Positions 51,657 through 61,495 of a DNA stretch of 64,000 bases are shown piece by piece. The notes beneath the pieces are model-generated. The model was not told the DNA's origin, searched no databases, and saw only the letters and a program-made list of their open reading frames with translations. The position numbers were made by a program, and so were the translations under genes. How positions within the stretch are numbered: position 1 is the stretch's first letter; every line of letters starts with the position of its first letter. Source of the DNA: Homalodisca vitripennis (taxonomy: Eukaryota > Arthropoda > Insecta > Hemiptera > Cicadellidae). The DNA is taken from positions 1 through 64,000 of the forward strand of contig NW_025777540.1 of assembly GCF_021130785.1 (NCBI RefSeq). The letters are read 5' to 3'.

Positions 51657-51722
51657 CGTTGTGTCGCTGTGAACAATCGCTACCACAAGGAAGAAACAGA
51701 TAAATTTCTTAAACATAATTTT
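51657..51722 (-). CDS. Exon 1 (signal peptide) of the secreted-protein gene
   Basis: The minus-strand ATG at 51716-51714 begins MFKKFICFFLVVAIVHSDTT, a textbook secretory signal peptide. It ends at a GTAACA donor starting at 51656. A TTGTTACAG acceptor lies six bases before the ATG, implying an upstream non-coding exon. The coding part is 20 codons, phase 0, and joins in frame with exon 2 (starting EEDF). The plus-strand exon at 12453-12518 is its paralogue: same length class, same flanking splice sites and about 75% identical residues. Confidence 0.68.
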
Positions 51723-52915
51723 CTGTAACAAAAACGTAAACATCAGTTCCTGTAACAACTTAAAAGTTAGTTAGTTGGATAGTTGATCCTTTAATGTTTT
51801 AGACCTTTAATGTTTGATTCAAGTAATAATGATATCGTTAACAATTTATAACATAAACTTAAGTTAAATTTATACTTTTATGTGCTCTATAGGATTTCAC
51901 ATGAATGTACCTAGCATGTTTGAAAATTTACTTATTCGGTTATTTATTCGTTGCCATAATGGTTTAATCGTGATATCACCGTTGTGTACCCGGTCGGATA
52001 CACACCCGGCTTTAGTAAAGCGTTTTGTGCGCCCAATGGTGTAAACGTTGCTATGTATTTATAATTATTACGTTTTTATTGTTTTACTGACTTGGTAGTT
52101 TGTTAAATTTGATCCTGTGCTTAAATAATTACCACAGCCTATCGTGTACCCGCCGGGCGCATGTTTGCTTAATGTTTAAGTTAAATTATTATCTTAGGAG
52201 ACCCTTGGATACCTGTAGGAACATTAAAAAACTTAAAATAATTTTGTTGGTCAAAATAGTGGTCTGCAAACATTATATGTTATAATTTTACAGTTAAAGA
52301 AAACAGATTGTTTTAGAAAAGTTTTTGCTATTATTATTGAAAATTCTATGACAAATATAAAAGTCTAGAAATAAACCAAAAAATAATATACCAATAAAAT
52401 AAAATACAGTAGCATATTTGTTATTATTGTTATCATTTTTTCAATTGAAATGTTCTATTTATTTCATTCAATAAGATTTCTTTGCTCTTATTTACCAATA
52501 AAAGTATATTAACACTAACATATAATTTATTTCCATTTACAATAGATAATTTACAAAAATATGTAATTAATAACACCAAATGTTATAACATTCATCTTGG
52601 GAAGATAAATAATTGATTATAGAGCCATAATGCTTTTACCATCGAATAAGTTGACATGTAAAACAATACATAAAATGGTTAATTAAATTTCCATTCTACA
52701 AAAAAATATTATATAAAGCATAAAACTTACCTTATGTGGTGTATATATTCTGTGATCGTCTGAAGCAATACTGAATTTATTCTGAAGTATATCGTCCTAT
52801 TTCTACATAATAAGACATAAATAAATATAGCGTGACAGTTTTGATATTATGAACTCTGACTTTCCATTGTTTTATGCTAATTAGCGTAACCAATAAGTAG
52901 ACCTCGCGCAGAATG
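51723..52915. other. Upstream region of the secreted-protein gene; no other gene seen
   Basis: AT-rich. A duplicate of the TTAAGTTGTTACAGGAA motif, also present at 12.4 kb, lies at about 51745-51762 on the minus strand. Nothing else is recognised. Confidence 0.45.
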
Positions 52916-52920
52916 AGCGC

Positions 52921-53000
52921 TAACATGGGCTCTTATGGAGTTATTTTAACATGGGCTCTTATGGAGTTATTTTAGCATTGTCTCTTATGGGAGATACATT
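52921..53000. repeat. 26-bp tandem duplication
   Basis: The unit TAACATGGGCTCTTATGGAG plus six bases occurs at 52921-52946 and again at 52947-52972. A degenerate third unit follows to about 53000. It marks the boundary between AT-rich DNA on the left and the C-rich region on the right. Confidence 0.9.
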
Positions 53001-55700
53001 TCGGTGTTTCCTAACCACAGACTTCCTATTTTCCGACGACTTATCTCAACCTAGACTTCCTGTTTGTCACACACCTCTTTATCTCTGACTTTCTGTACTG
53101 CTTAACCACCCGTCCACAGGTCCCGTGTCGACGCCTATTGACACTCACCTTTTTGAGTACCTGAGAGTCTTAACACCCGCACCCGCGTATCTGATGGCTC
53201 CTACCGGAGTCCGACACTATCCTACTACCCCCCGTACTCGGAGCCTGGCGTAACGCCCATACCCGGATTTTGACCGCCTAACCTTTACCGGCCATGCACG
53301 ACATATTCCGTCACCCATCTTTTCGAGTACCGGAGTGCATGAAAAAACCGCACCCACATTTCTAACGGCCCCTGCCCAAACATTTCAAATGCCTCCAATA
53401 CTTAGGGCTCTTAACCACATATATTGCCCACACTGTTATTTATAACACTCCACTCCAGGACCTAGCCGCCCATCTATACCCCCCGTCTCTTACAGACCCA
53501 CACCTGAACAGTCCCTCACAGGGTTCCAACTTATACCCAAATCGGTACTCTGATCGCCTACCTCTTATCCTGAATGTCGACATACAAAATTTTAATCGTG
53601 TGCTTTCACCCTGCCGAGACCCTACACTTTTCGATTGCCTCCATTACTCCTACCCGAGCGTATCGCTCATACCCGGATTTTGACCATTTTACAGTCCAAT
53701 GTACCACATAGGCCTGCAATCGCCCGTCTCCTGGACATGCTAAGACCTGCACCTGTATTTCTAATGGTCCCTACAGAAACCTCACACTATCCTATTACCT
53801 CTCATACCTCGGCTCGTAACCACGGATATTGCACATACTATGATTTCTAACTCCCTGACCTTTACGTGTGTATACGCCTACAGCCTCCCACCTCTCTCGT
53901 GTACCCAAGCGTCTTCGGCCCTCATCCGCACCCTGCCGTGGCCCCACACTTTCCACTCCTAGTCAGGCATAAAGCCAATACCCAGATTTTGATCATCTAC
54001 ATTTTACCGACCAATGTACCACATAAGCCTGCAATCGCCCGTCTCCCGGACCTACACCTGCATTTCCAATGGTCGCTACAGAAACCTCACACTAGCCTAT
54101 TACCTCTCATATCTTGGCTCTTAACCACGGATATTGCACATACTACGATTTCTAACTCCCCGACCTTTACATGTGTATACGCCTATAGCCTCTCACCTCT
54201 CTCTCTCGTGTACCCAAGCGTCTTCGGCCCTCATCCGCACCCTACCGAGGCCCCACACTTTCCACTCCTAGTCAGGCATAAAGCCTATACCCAGATTTTG
54301 ATCATCTACATTTTACCGACCAATGTACCACATAGGCCTGCAATAGCCCGTCTCCTGGACATGCTAAGACCTACTTTTCTAACGGATCCTGCAGAGGCTT
54401 CACACTTTCCTATTGTCTCCCATACCTCGACTCTTAACTACGGATATTGCACATACTACGATTTCTAACTCCCCGACCTTTACGCGTGTATGCGCCTATA
54501 GCCTCCCATCTCTTTCGTGTACCCAAGCGTCTTCAGGCCCTCACCCTCACACTGACGGGACAACAACACTTTCCAACTGCCTCCCGTACTCCTACCCAGG
54601 GGTATCACCCATACCCAATTTAGACCACCTACACATTACCGACTAGTATCCACAAAGTCCAACAGGCATCCATATAATATGTCGTACACCACGTCTCTTA
54701 GCTCTTACACATACTCCACGACTCCACACTCTAAAGTGTTTACTACGCGTAGCGTCACATTCGAAAATTGTCTTCCCACCATTAATACCCTGTACTGGTT
54801 CCCACACATATAGTTAACACCTTTACCTTATTAATCTCCATATACGAGTATTTACCGAGCATATCGCACAATCTTAGTTAGCCTTACCTTCGTAGGGTTG
54901 AAACTTGCATTTCGTTCAAATTCTAACATACTGAGGTCCCCATTAAAAAAAACCAGACCTAACACGGCACTCTCATTTTACTGACAAATATTCATACATT
55001 ACCTGAAAGTGTAATGCTGATATTTACCGAGTACTTTCCCAACAAGATATTCTCATCCCGAGGTCCTAGTCTCAAGCTAACAGCTTATAACACGAGGCGT
55101 ACCTTCTGAGCGACTACTATTTGCCGATCAATGCCCGTGCATATGTTTCAATACCTGGACACCTAATGTCTACGAAGTACTTCATATACTCTTATCCCAC
55201 GCAACCCATCACGGGACCCTAATTTCTGTTACCTTTCACTTGGATGTCTATCACTTCATTCCGGGACCCAACTCTCAAGCAGACTTAACCGGTAATTAAA
55301 AGAACCGTATTTCATTATTAACAAAGCACCATACATTTATTTCAACTACTGCTTAGACATTTAGTTTCCATATTAATCAAGTATTTTGTTTTCACTTAAC
55401 CCACGCCTCCCTTTACGGCACTCCAACTTTTTACCACATTAAATCCACCATCACTTTCTAACGGCCAGGCTCTCATTTTCATAATATCAAGCGAGCGTAG
55501 CTTAATACGGAGTACCATCCCATACAATTTAAGCTTTACCGTGTGTAATTATATATGTCGCTTATACTTGGACATCTAAAGACCCATCATACCTCACTCT
55601 GGTTTCCTAGCTGTTCCCTTACTTTAATTTATTTATAAAGAGACGCATACAGAGGTATTAGTCCAATCGTCTCGAGACCGCGTTATACTAATGTTTATAT
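53000..55700. repeat. C-over-G-skewed region with ~310-bp degenerate tandem repeats
   Basis: Composition changes sharply: the plus strand is C-rich and G-poor for about 2.7 kb. Three good repeat units are anchored by GGATATTGCACATACTA at 53824, 54129 and 54442 (periods 305 and 313). A second anchor, CAGATTTTGA(T/C)CA, recurs at about 53670, 53980 and 54291. Degenerate units extend to about 53.1 kb and 54.7 kb. The rest, to 55.7 kb, is similarly skewed but not clearly periodic. A 200-codon plus-strand frame (53866-54468) runs through two units and repeats itself, probably because the repeat lacks stops. It may be satellite DNA or the outer arm of the neighbouring element. Confidence 0.8.
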
Positions 55701-56134
55701 TATAATCTATACTAGCACTTTATGAAATCTCGACCACAGTGACTTACCCATTGCACCGGCTCATGACACTGCTCGTAACGGACAGTTTGCGGTTTGCGGT
55801 TACCTGCATCCTCGGACTCTGATAATTCATTCTCTACAACAATATTAAAACTAATAACTATTATAACATCTTCAGTACAGCACGGGATATTTGCCATCCT
55901 GAATACAGTCGGAATAATACATAGGTACTGCATTCGGTCTGTAATAAGTTTTAATTTTTCTCCCGAGTGTGATGTAAAGAGCTTTAACTTATTTATAGTC
56001 TATTTTCAAAAACGTATACCGCTTCGTATACTTTGAATTTAGTTAATCATACCGGATGCGATGATTGAGGTTTGCGGTTACATGTAAAAACCCAGACGAG
56101 TAACGGTACAGCTGCAACCGCAATTTTTAAGAGA

Positions 56135-56580
56135 CCTCATTGGTCGGAATAAACGCGTCTCTGATTGGTCTAAAATAGCCGCCAAGCACTCTGATTGGTC
56201 GGTGTTCTACACAGTCGGCAGAGATTTCCCTGTCTCGCCAGTCTGGAGGTGGACGTCAAAGAGGTAAGACCTATGTCGCTCTGTTCCTTGACATTGCACA
56301 ACATTGTGTAAAATTATCAAGACAAGAAAACCTCGCTAATTACTAATACAAAATAAATAAAACATTGCTTACCTACCTAGTTACCCAGATATTATTTTTT
56401 AATATATTACTGTTGCAATGGAATCTCAGGCTATTGAAGTGGTCCCAGAGCTCTCATTGGTCGGCTCCCTATAATAGCGGCAACATTCTTCTCTCTCGTC
56501 AGTTTTTCAGTAGACGTCAAAGAGGCAGGACGTGTGTTGAGTGCTCTGCTCAGTGTTATCGAGTGGTTGAATTTTAAATG
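56135..56580 (+). promoter_or_regulatory. Duplicated promoter-like module with reverse CCAAT boxes
   Basis: ATTGGTC (reverse CCAAT) occurs at about 56139, 56163, 56193 and 56456. Two modules, about 56130-56270 and 56450-56550, share the order CATTGGTCGG, AATAGCGGC-like, CGCCAGT/CGTCAGT, GACGTCAAAGAGG. The second is followed by an arthropod initiator-type TCAGT at 56550-56554. The whole block is mirrored in the right arm (about 63360-63810). Confidence 0.45.
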
Positions 56581-56930
56581 CTATATTAACGCTTTCTTAG
56601 AGTGAGTCAGCGGTGTTAGTGTTTTTTATATTTATTAAGTGCTTTTTTTTACTATCATAGTAATTTTATAAAAGTAAATTAGTTTATAGGAGTTTTATTA
56701 CATTTTAAATTTATTAAGTGCTTGTAATTTATTTAGCGATCACAGACATTAAACTCCTTTACACTGTGTGTGTTCTTAAAGTGTTTATACTATTGCTTCT
56801 TTAAATCTAATACAGTGTTATTGTGTTTTTCTGAAAGTGAACAAGTTAATTCGTTGTGTTACTGTGTTTGTATCGTAGTGACAAATCCAACATAGATTTC
56901 ATTCATTTATTTGTGTGTCGTATTTATAAT

Positions 56931-57704
56931 GGTGGTGGTGAAACAAACCACCTCAAACTCAATCAAGAAAAAACAAAATGCATCTGCATCCAAACAAAAC
57001 AAAAGAAAAATTCAAAAAATTCCTGGACTCCTAGCTTGTGCATAGGTGACAGGGAGATGGATGTCACAAAATCAGCAGAACTGCTGGGGGTGGTATTGGA
57101 TGATGGGTTAGACTGGAATGAACAGTTGGTCAAAATTGAAAGCAAATTAGCCAAAGGCGTTTTTGTCCTTCGAAACCTTGCAAAACTCAAAAACAACCAA
57201 TTGGAAAAATCTGTATACCACTGTTTGTTCGAGTCTCACATCTCTTACTCAATCATCCTGTGGGGGGGCTCAGCCTCAAATCTCAAACGAATTTTTACTT
57301 GGCAAAAAAAGGCCATCAGAGCCATGTTGGGCCTGCCTCCCCGCTCACATTGTAGTGATCACTTCAAAAACCTAAAAATATTAACAGTTCCATGTCTATA
57401 TATTTATGAATGTGCCTGGTACATAAAATCTCAAAACTTGGAATTTATAAACAATAGTCATAATTACAATACTAGATTTAAGAACAATTTCTCAATGCAA
57501 CATAGGCTTACTCTTTTTGAAAAAAAAAACCAAATTTCTCTGAACAAAAAATTTATCAAGTTTTTACCACTAATAATAAGAACAATCAATTGTAACAAAA
57601 AATTCAAGAGTGAGCTAAAAAATTTCCTAATAGATCAATCCTTCTATAGCATGGAACAATTTTTTGATCATTGTAAAGGGCTGGAACACCCCACCCTACC
57701 ATAA
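56931..57704 (+). CDS. LINE reverse transcriptase C-terminal fragment (intact frame)
   Basis: The open frame enters from the arm sequence and reads HLKLNQEKTKCICI (the start of the thumb region after the catalytic box). It continues with SAELLGVVLDDGLDWNEQLV, then HCLFESHISYSIILWGG, then IFTWQKKAIRAMLGL, and ends PTLP at 57704. These are standard jockey/CR1-type reverse transcriptase motifs. The catalytic FADD box and everything upstream are missing through 5' truncation. The frame is uninterrupted, fitting a young insertion. It is not a functional enzyme. Confidence 0.88.
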   Translation, partial: GGGETNHLKLNQEKTKCICIQTKQKKNSKNSWTPSLCIGDREMDVTKSAELLGVVLDDGLDWNEQLVKIESKLAKGVFVLRNLAKLKNNQLEKSVYHCLFESHISYSIILWGGSASNLKRIFTWQKKAIRAMLGLPPRSHCSDHFKNLKILTVPCLYIYECAWYIKSQNLEFINNSHNYNTRFKNNFSMQHRLTLFEKKNQISLNKKFIKFLPLIIRTINCNKKFKSELKNFLIDQSFYSMEQFFDHCKGLEHPTLP

Positions 57705-57799
57705 ACACTGTCCCTCCTATGCAGGGCAGTTTTGGACCTGCAGAAGCCCTAAGATGGGCCAACTTCCTGCGGAAACAAAAGTATCAAGTATCAAGTAAG
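56931..57799 (+). mobile_element. 5'-truncated LINE inserted in the left arm
   Basis: This 869-base block is absent from the right arm, whose sequence shows the empty site (around 63011 on the window). It is flanked by TATAAT at 56925-56930 and 57800-57805, one copy of which exists in the right arm. It ends in AAGTATC-type short repeats, a typical LINE tail. It contains the C-terminal reverse transcriptase region. It must postdate formation or last homogenisation of the arms. Confidence 0.93.
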
Positions 57800-57868
57800 T
57801 ATAATCAAGTTTTGTGTAATTTATTTCGGTTATTACATCATACCACAGTGTACTGTAAAAAAGTTTAC

Positions 57869-57880
57869 TGCGCATGCGCA
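57869..57880. promoter_or_regulatory. TGCGCATGCGCA palindrome (NRF-1/Ewg-type site)
   Basis: A perfect 12-base palindrome matching the NRF-1 family consensus (YGCGCAYGCGCR), 127 bases before the polymerase ATG. The identical site lies at 62934-62945 in the right arm. A TATTTAAG box (57892-57899) and TCATTC initiator-like site (57912-57917) follow, so this is a plausible polymerase promoter. Confidence 0.5.
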
Positions 57881-58006
57881 CCTCCTACACTTATTTAAGC
57901 GCGTAACCTTGTCATTCTTAGACGTGACGTTGAACAGTTAACACCCATTCCAAAAGCTTGTATCAAAGCTGCTTGCTGTATTATTTTAGAGCTAATTACA
58001 TGCAAC

Positions 58007-59191
58007 ATGGATCCCGTAAAAGTTTTGCATACCGGTGAAACCTACTGTAGAAGGTTTAGAACATATGGGTCAGAAACAGTTTTCAAGTTTAACCCAGTAC
58101 CCAAAGGAGTGTCCGAACTTGATTGGATTAAAAAGGGTTTTGGGAGTATTGTCGAAAAGGCGAAAGCCGGTACTACCGAATATGACTACCTAGGCTTCAC
58201 TTTAGATTCTCTGAATTTCAGGACTAAAGATTCCGGATATATCGCTTATAGACCTGCAAATCAAGTTTACGGGGATATCATTTGGGATATATTTGGAAAA
58301 CTTATCCAAAGTAATTCGGATTCGATTAAGTCCATGGACACATTTAGAGTTAAGTGCACCCGCACCAATATTCCAGTAGGTAGTGGTAGCCTCAGAAGAC
58401 CAGGTTTGTATAATAACTTTGAAGAAGAATGTAAAGCACGTAAAGGTATCGTAGTTATTAAGAATAGTGATAGTTTGTGTTTGCACCGAGCTATAGTGGT
58501 AGCAAAAGCCTGTGCCAAAAAAGATCCTCAATTCAAGGCTATACGTGAAGACAAAGGTAAGCGACAAACTTTTAGAGCCCAAAAATTGATGACCAAAGCA
58601 GGGGTCCAAATTTCAGAACGAGGAGCGGGGATCCCCGAACTTAATAAATTTCAAGACCACCTCAAAAAGTATAATATTACAGTTTATAATTACGATAATA
58701 AGGGTAGGGACGTATATTTTATCGGCAACAACGAAAGTGCTTTGTACAAAATTAATCTGTTGTATCACGAAGGCCATTATAATGTAATAACTAGCCTAAC
58801 TGCAGCTTTTGCGTACCATTTTTTCTGCGAAGCATGCCATGTCCCTTACGACCACAAAGGTTTTCACAGATGCTCAAATATCTGTCCTGCGTGTCAGACC
58901 CTATCTCCACCTTGTAAAGAGGAGCATGGGGGAATTTTGTGCCCTGACTGTAACATGACCATGAAAAATCAGAACTGTTTTGCGGCTCATAAGAGTGAAC
59001 GTTGTAAGTCCGTAAAAAAATGCTTACAGTGCCAAAGGCTTGTGTTTCTGAACAACCGTAAGTCAAAACATGTGTGCGGTGAAGTTTTTTGCAAAATCTG
59101 TAACGAATTCATGCTCCCAAACCATCAATGTTACATGCGGGTCGACACAAAACAAACCAAAAACCAAAGACTTTCTTTTCATTTTCTTTGA
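58007..59191 (+). CDS. PolB part 1: N-terminal domain and zinc cluster
   Basis: Starts at the ATG at 58007 (MDPVKVLHTGETY). An out-of-frame ATG at 58000 precedes it. Residues ~157-173 read LCLHRAIVVAKACAKKD, a motif recurring before the exonuclease in arthropod Polinton-type PolB proteins. Residues ~270-385 hold many paired Cys/His (FCEACHVPYDHKGFHRC, CPACQTLSPPC, CPDC, CLQC, CKIC), suggesting several zinc ribbons. The first 204 codons lie in the inverted arm and the rest is unique. The frame ends at 59191; a one-base shift in the A-rich stretch before it moves the coding potential into the next frame. Confidence 0.88.
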   Translation: MDPVKVLHTGETYCRRFRTYGSETVFKFNPVPKGVSELDWIKKGFGSIVEKAKAGTTEYDYLGFTLDSLNFRTKDSGYIAYRPANQVYGDIIWDIFGKLIQSNSDSIKSMDTFRVKCTRTNIPVGSGSLRRPGLYNNFEEECKARKGIVVIKNSDSLCLHRAIVVAKACAKKDPQFKAIREDKGKRQTFRAQKLMTKAGVQISERGAGIPELNKFQDHLKKYNITVYNYDNKGRDVYFIGNNESALYKINLLYHEGHYNVITSLTAAFAYHFFCEACHVPYDHKGFHRCSNICPACQTLSPPCKEEHGGILCPDCNMTMKNQNCFAAHKSERCKSVKKCLQCQRLVFLNNRKSKHVCGEVFCKICNEFMLPNHQCYMRVDTKQTKNQRLSFHFL

Positions 59192-60845
59192 TTTAGAGAC
59201 CCGTCAAGATGAAATTTTAACGGAAGAATCAAAAATTCATAAAGTTAACCTTTGTGTTTCTCAACAATTTTGTTGGAAATGTATTAATGGTAAATCTTGT
59301 GAAATGTGCAAAGACCGAACAAAGATCTTTGATAGTGATCCTGTGAATCAATTTATGAATTACGTAATGGAGGAGAGAAAAAAATTCAGAAATATATGTG
59401 TAATGGCTCATAACGGTCAGGGTTTTGATTTTCAATTTCTGTTAAAGTACGTTCTCGAACAAACAAAATTCACTCCAGAGCTAATTATGCGTGGCACTAA
59501 AGTCATTCTTATGGAACTGGATAACGTCAGATTTATCGATTCGCTAAATTATTTCCCCATGGCCCTCTCTGCACTACCCAAAGCCTTTGATCTCCCCCCG
59601 GAGATGAAGAAGGGTTACTTCCCTCATCTATTCAACACTTTGGCAAACCAAAATTATGTAGGCCCCATACCACCCAAGGAGTACTACTGCCCTGAATCCA
59701 TGTTTGAAAAGACTTACAAAGATTTTGAAAATTGGCACAACGACCAACTTAACCAAAATGTAGTTTTTGACTTTCAAAAAGAGTTGGTCGAGTACTGTAT
59801 CTCCGATGTGGAGATACTGGCGCAAGTGTGTATTAAGTTTAGAAACATGTTTTTGAAAGACTGTAATGTAGATCCATTCATGGAAGCCGTCACCATTGCC
59901 AGTGCCTGTAATTTGGTTTTTAGACGGAATTTTCTCAAAGCCAACACTATTGGTCTAGTCCCAAAGAACGGATACCGTATGGTTGATAACCAATCGCCTA
60001 TTGCTTTACAATGGCTGAGCTGGGAGGAAGAACAGCGTAGTGTCCGCATTCAGCATGCGGGGAGGGACAGAGAAGTTAAAATCGAGGGATTAAAAGTAGA
60101 CGGTTTTGACGGAGAACGAATATATGAATTTCAGGGCTGTTATTTCCATGGGTGCCCGAAATGTTTTCCATTTAATAGAGAAGAACCACTCAAAGAGGAC
60201 CCTTCCGACTCCCTGCACTTAAGGTTCGAGAGAACCAAAGCTAAAATGGCTCGTCTCCGAGCATCTGACTATGAAGTTATTGAAATGTGGGAGTGTAAAT
60301 TCAATCATTTAAAGAAAGAACAACAATTGGATTATCTAAATTTTCTCCCCATTCTAAGCACGCTCCCACTTAATCCCAGAGATGCCTTCTTCGGGGGCAG
60401 AACAGGCAATGCAAAATCTTATCACAAGTGCGAGGACGGGGAAACAATTCAGTATGTAGACGTTTGTTCCTTGTACCCGTTTGTCAATAAGTTTTCTCCT
60501 TATGTTTTATCCCATCCAAAAATATATGTAGGGGACAAGGAGTGTAGAGAAAGAGGCATGGAGGCCGAAGGTCTCATGAAATGTAAAGTATTGCCTCCGC
60601 TAAATTTGTACCATCCCGTCCTCCCTACACGTATGAACAATAAATTAATGTTTGTTTTATGCCGTACATGTGGTCTAGAAATGCTAAACACAGACTGTAA
60701 TCATAGCATCGAAGAAAGAGCATTGACAGGGACATGGACAATGCTGGAAATACGCAAGGCTGTAGAAAAAGGCTATACCATTTTAGAAATGTACGAGCTT
60801 TGGGATTATAAAATTATTACTTACGAAGACGGTGGTCTTTTTTAA
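59070..60845 (+). CDS. PolB part 2: exonuclease domain and palm motif A
   Basis: A 591-codon frame overlapping part 1; the conserved reading begins near 59.16 kb, so its nominal start is not a real one. Exo I FFDLETRQDE (acids at ~41 and 43), Exo II AHNGQGFDFQFLL (~113-125) and Exo III YCISDVEIL (~242-250) are all present. A Cys pair motif (CWKCINGKSCEMC) lies between Exo I and II. Motif A YVDVCSLYPFVN has its metal-binding Asp at ~464. The frame closes at 60845 in a T run, after which coding continues in another frame. Confidence 0.92.
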   Translation: MCAVKFFAKSVTNSCSQTINVTCGSTQNKPKTKDFLFIFFDLETRQDEILTEESKIHKVNLCVSQQFCWKCINGKSCEMCKDRTKIFDSDPVNQFMNYVMEERKKFRNICVMAHNGQGFDFQFLLKYVLEQTKFTPELIMRGTKVILMELDNVRFIDSLNYFPMALSALPKAFDLPPEMKKGYFPHLFNTLANQNYVGPIPPKEYYCPESMFEKTYKDFENWHNDQLNQNVVFDFQKELVEYCISDVEILAQVCIKFRNMFLKDCNVDPFMEAVTIASACNLVFRRNFLKANTIGLVPKNGYRMVDNQSPIALQWLSWEEEQRSVRIQHAGRDREVKIEGLKVDGFDGERIYEFQGCYFHGCPKCFPFNREEPLKEDPSDSLHLRFERTKAKMARLRASDYEVIEMWECKFNHLKKEQQLDYLNFLPILSTLPLNPRDAFFGGRTGNAKSYHKCEDGETIQYVDVCSLYPFVNKFSPYVLSHPKIYVGDKECRERGMEAEGLMKCKVLPPLNLYHPVLPTRMNNKLMFVLCRTCGLEMLNTDCNHSIEERALTGTWTMLEIRKAVEKGYTILEMYELWDYKIITYEDGGLF

Positions 60846-61495
60846 CGGATTTTGTAAATAAGTTTCTAAAAATTAAACAGGAGGCATCGGGCTACCCATC
60901 CTGGTGCCTCACAGAAGAGGATAAAGCCGTGTATATTCAAAATTATTATGAGCACGAAGGTGTCAGACTTGACCCTTCCAAAATTGAAAAGAACGGAGGT
61001 CTTCGCTCCCTTGCTAAATTGATGTTAAATTCTTTCTGGGGTAAATTTGGTCAAAGGGAAAATCAGACAAAAACATCAATCATAAGAGACCCTTTTGAAT
61101 ACTTTCAGTTGCTGTCCAACCCTGAAATAGATGTAAATACTACTCAAATTATTAACGATACTGTACTAATTGTGAACTGGCAGCATATTGAAGAAGCCGC
61201 AGAAGCCCTAAGGACAGTGAATGTTGTGGTTGCAGCATTTACAACGTCACATGCCCGATTAAAATTGTACGAACACTTAGAAAAGTTAGGGAGGCAAGTT
61301 CTTTACTATGATACAGACAGTGTCCTTTACGTACACAGGGAGAGTATGCACAAGGTCCCCACAGGGGACTACTTGGGCGAAATGACCGACGAGTTGGCTG
61401 ACTATGGTCCAGGGTCATACATAGTAGAATTTGTTTCCGGAGGCCCCAAGACTTACGCCTATCTTGTCTGGTCAACAATAATAAAAACGCACTAG
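60838..61495 (+). CDS. PolB part 3: palm motifs B and C
   Basis: The coding reading resumes just before the stop of part 2 and continues through 61495 in one frame; there is no true start codon. It has the usual pre-motif-B segment (SGYPSWCLTEEDKAVYI), motif B LMLNSFWGKFGQR (Lys of KLMLNS near 61016, Tyr replaced by Trp as in many protein-primed PolBs), and motif C YYDTDS with acids at 61310 and 61316. The downstream GGPKTYAY segment is the conserved C-terminal GPK(N/T)YAY motif. A shift near 61470 ends the frame. Confidence 0.9.

Larger units (their letters stand above)
55938..58618 (+). repeat. Left inverted arm of the polymerase element
   Basis: It matches the reverse complement of 62195-64000 base for base apart from five substitutions, two one-base indels and one 875-base insertion (56931-57805). 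The length minus the insertion is 1806, exactly that of the visible right arm. It contains a CCAAT-box-rich promoter-like stretch, an NRF-1-type palindrome, and the first 204 codons of the polymerase frame. The left limit given is only where the right arm runs out of window. Confidence 0.95.

Noticed and set aside
53000..55700. Telomeric or subtelomeric array
   Set aside because: I looked for runs of the arthropod telomere repeat TTAGG/CCTAA and found none.
55712..56036. Small frames on both strands near the left edge of the arm
   Set aside because: No domain, mutually overlapping on opposite strands, and in repeat-like DNA.
56856..56930. Start of the 282-codon frame as a genuine gene start
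   Set aside because: The first ~25 codons are arm sequence outside the LINE; the ATG is a chance fusion created by the insertion.
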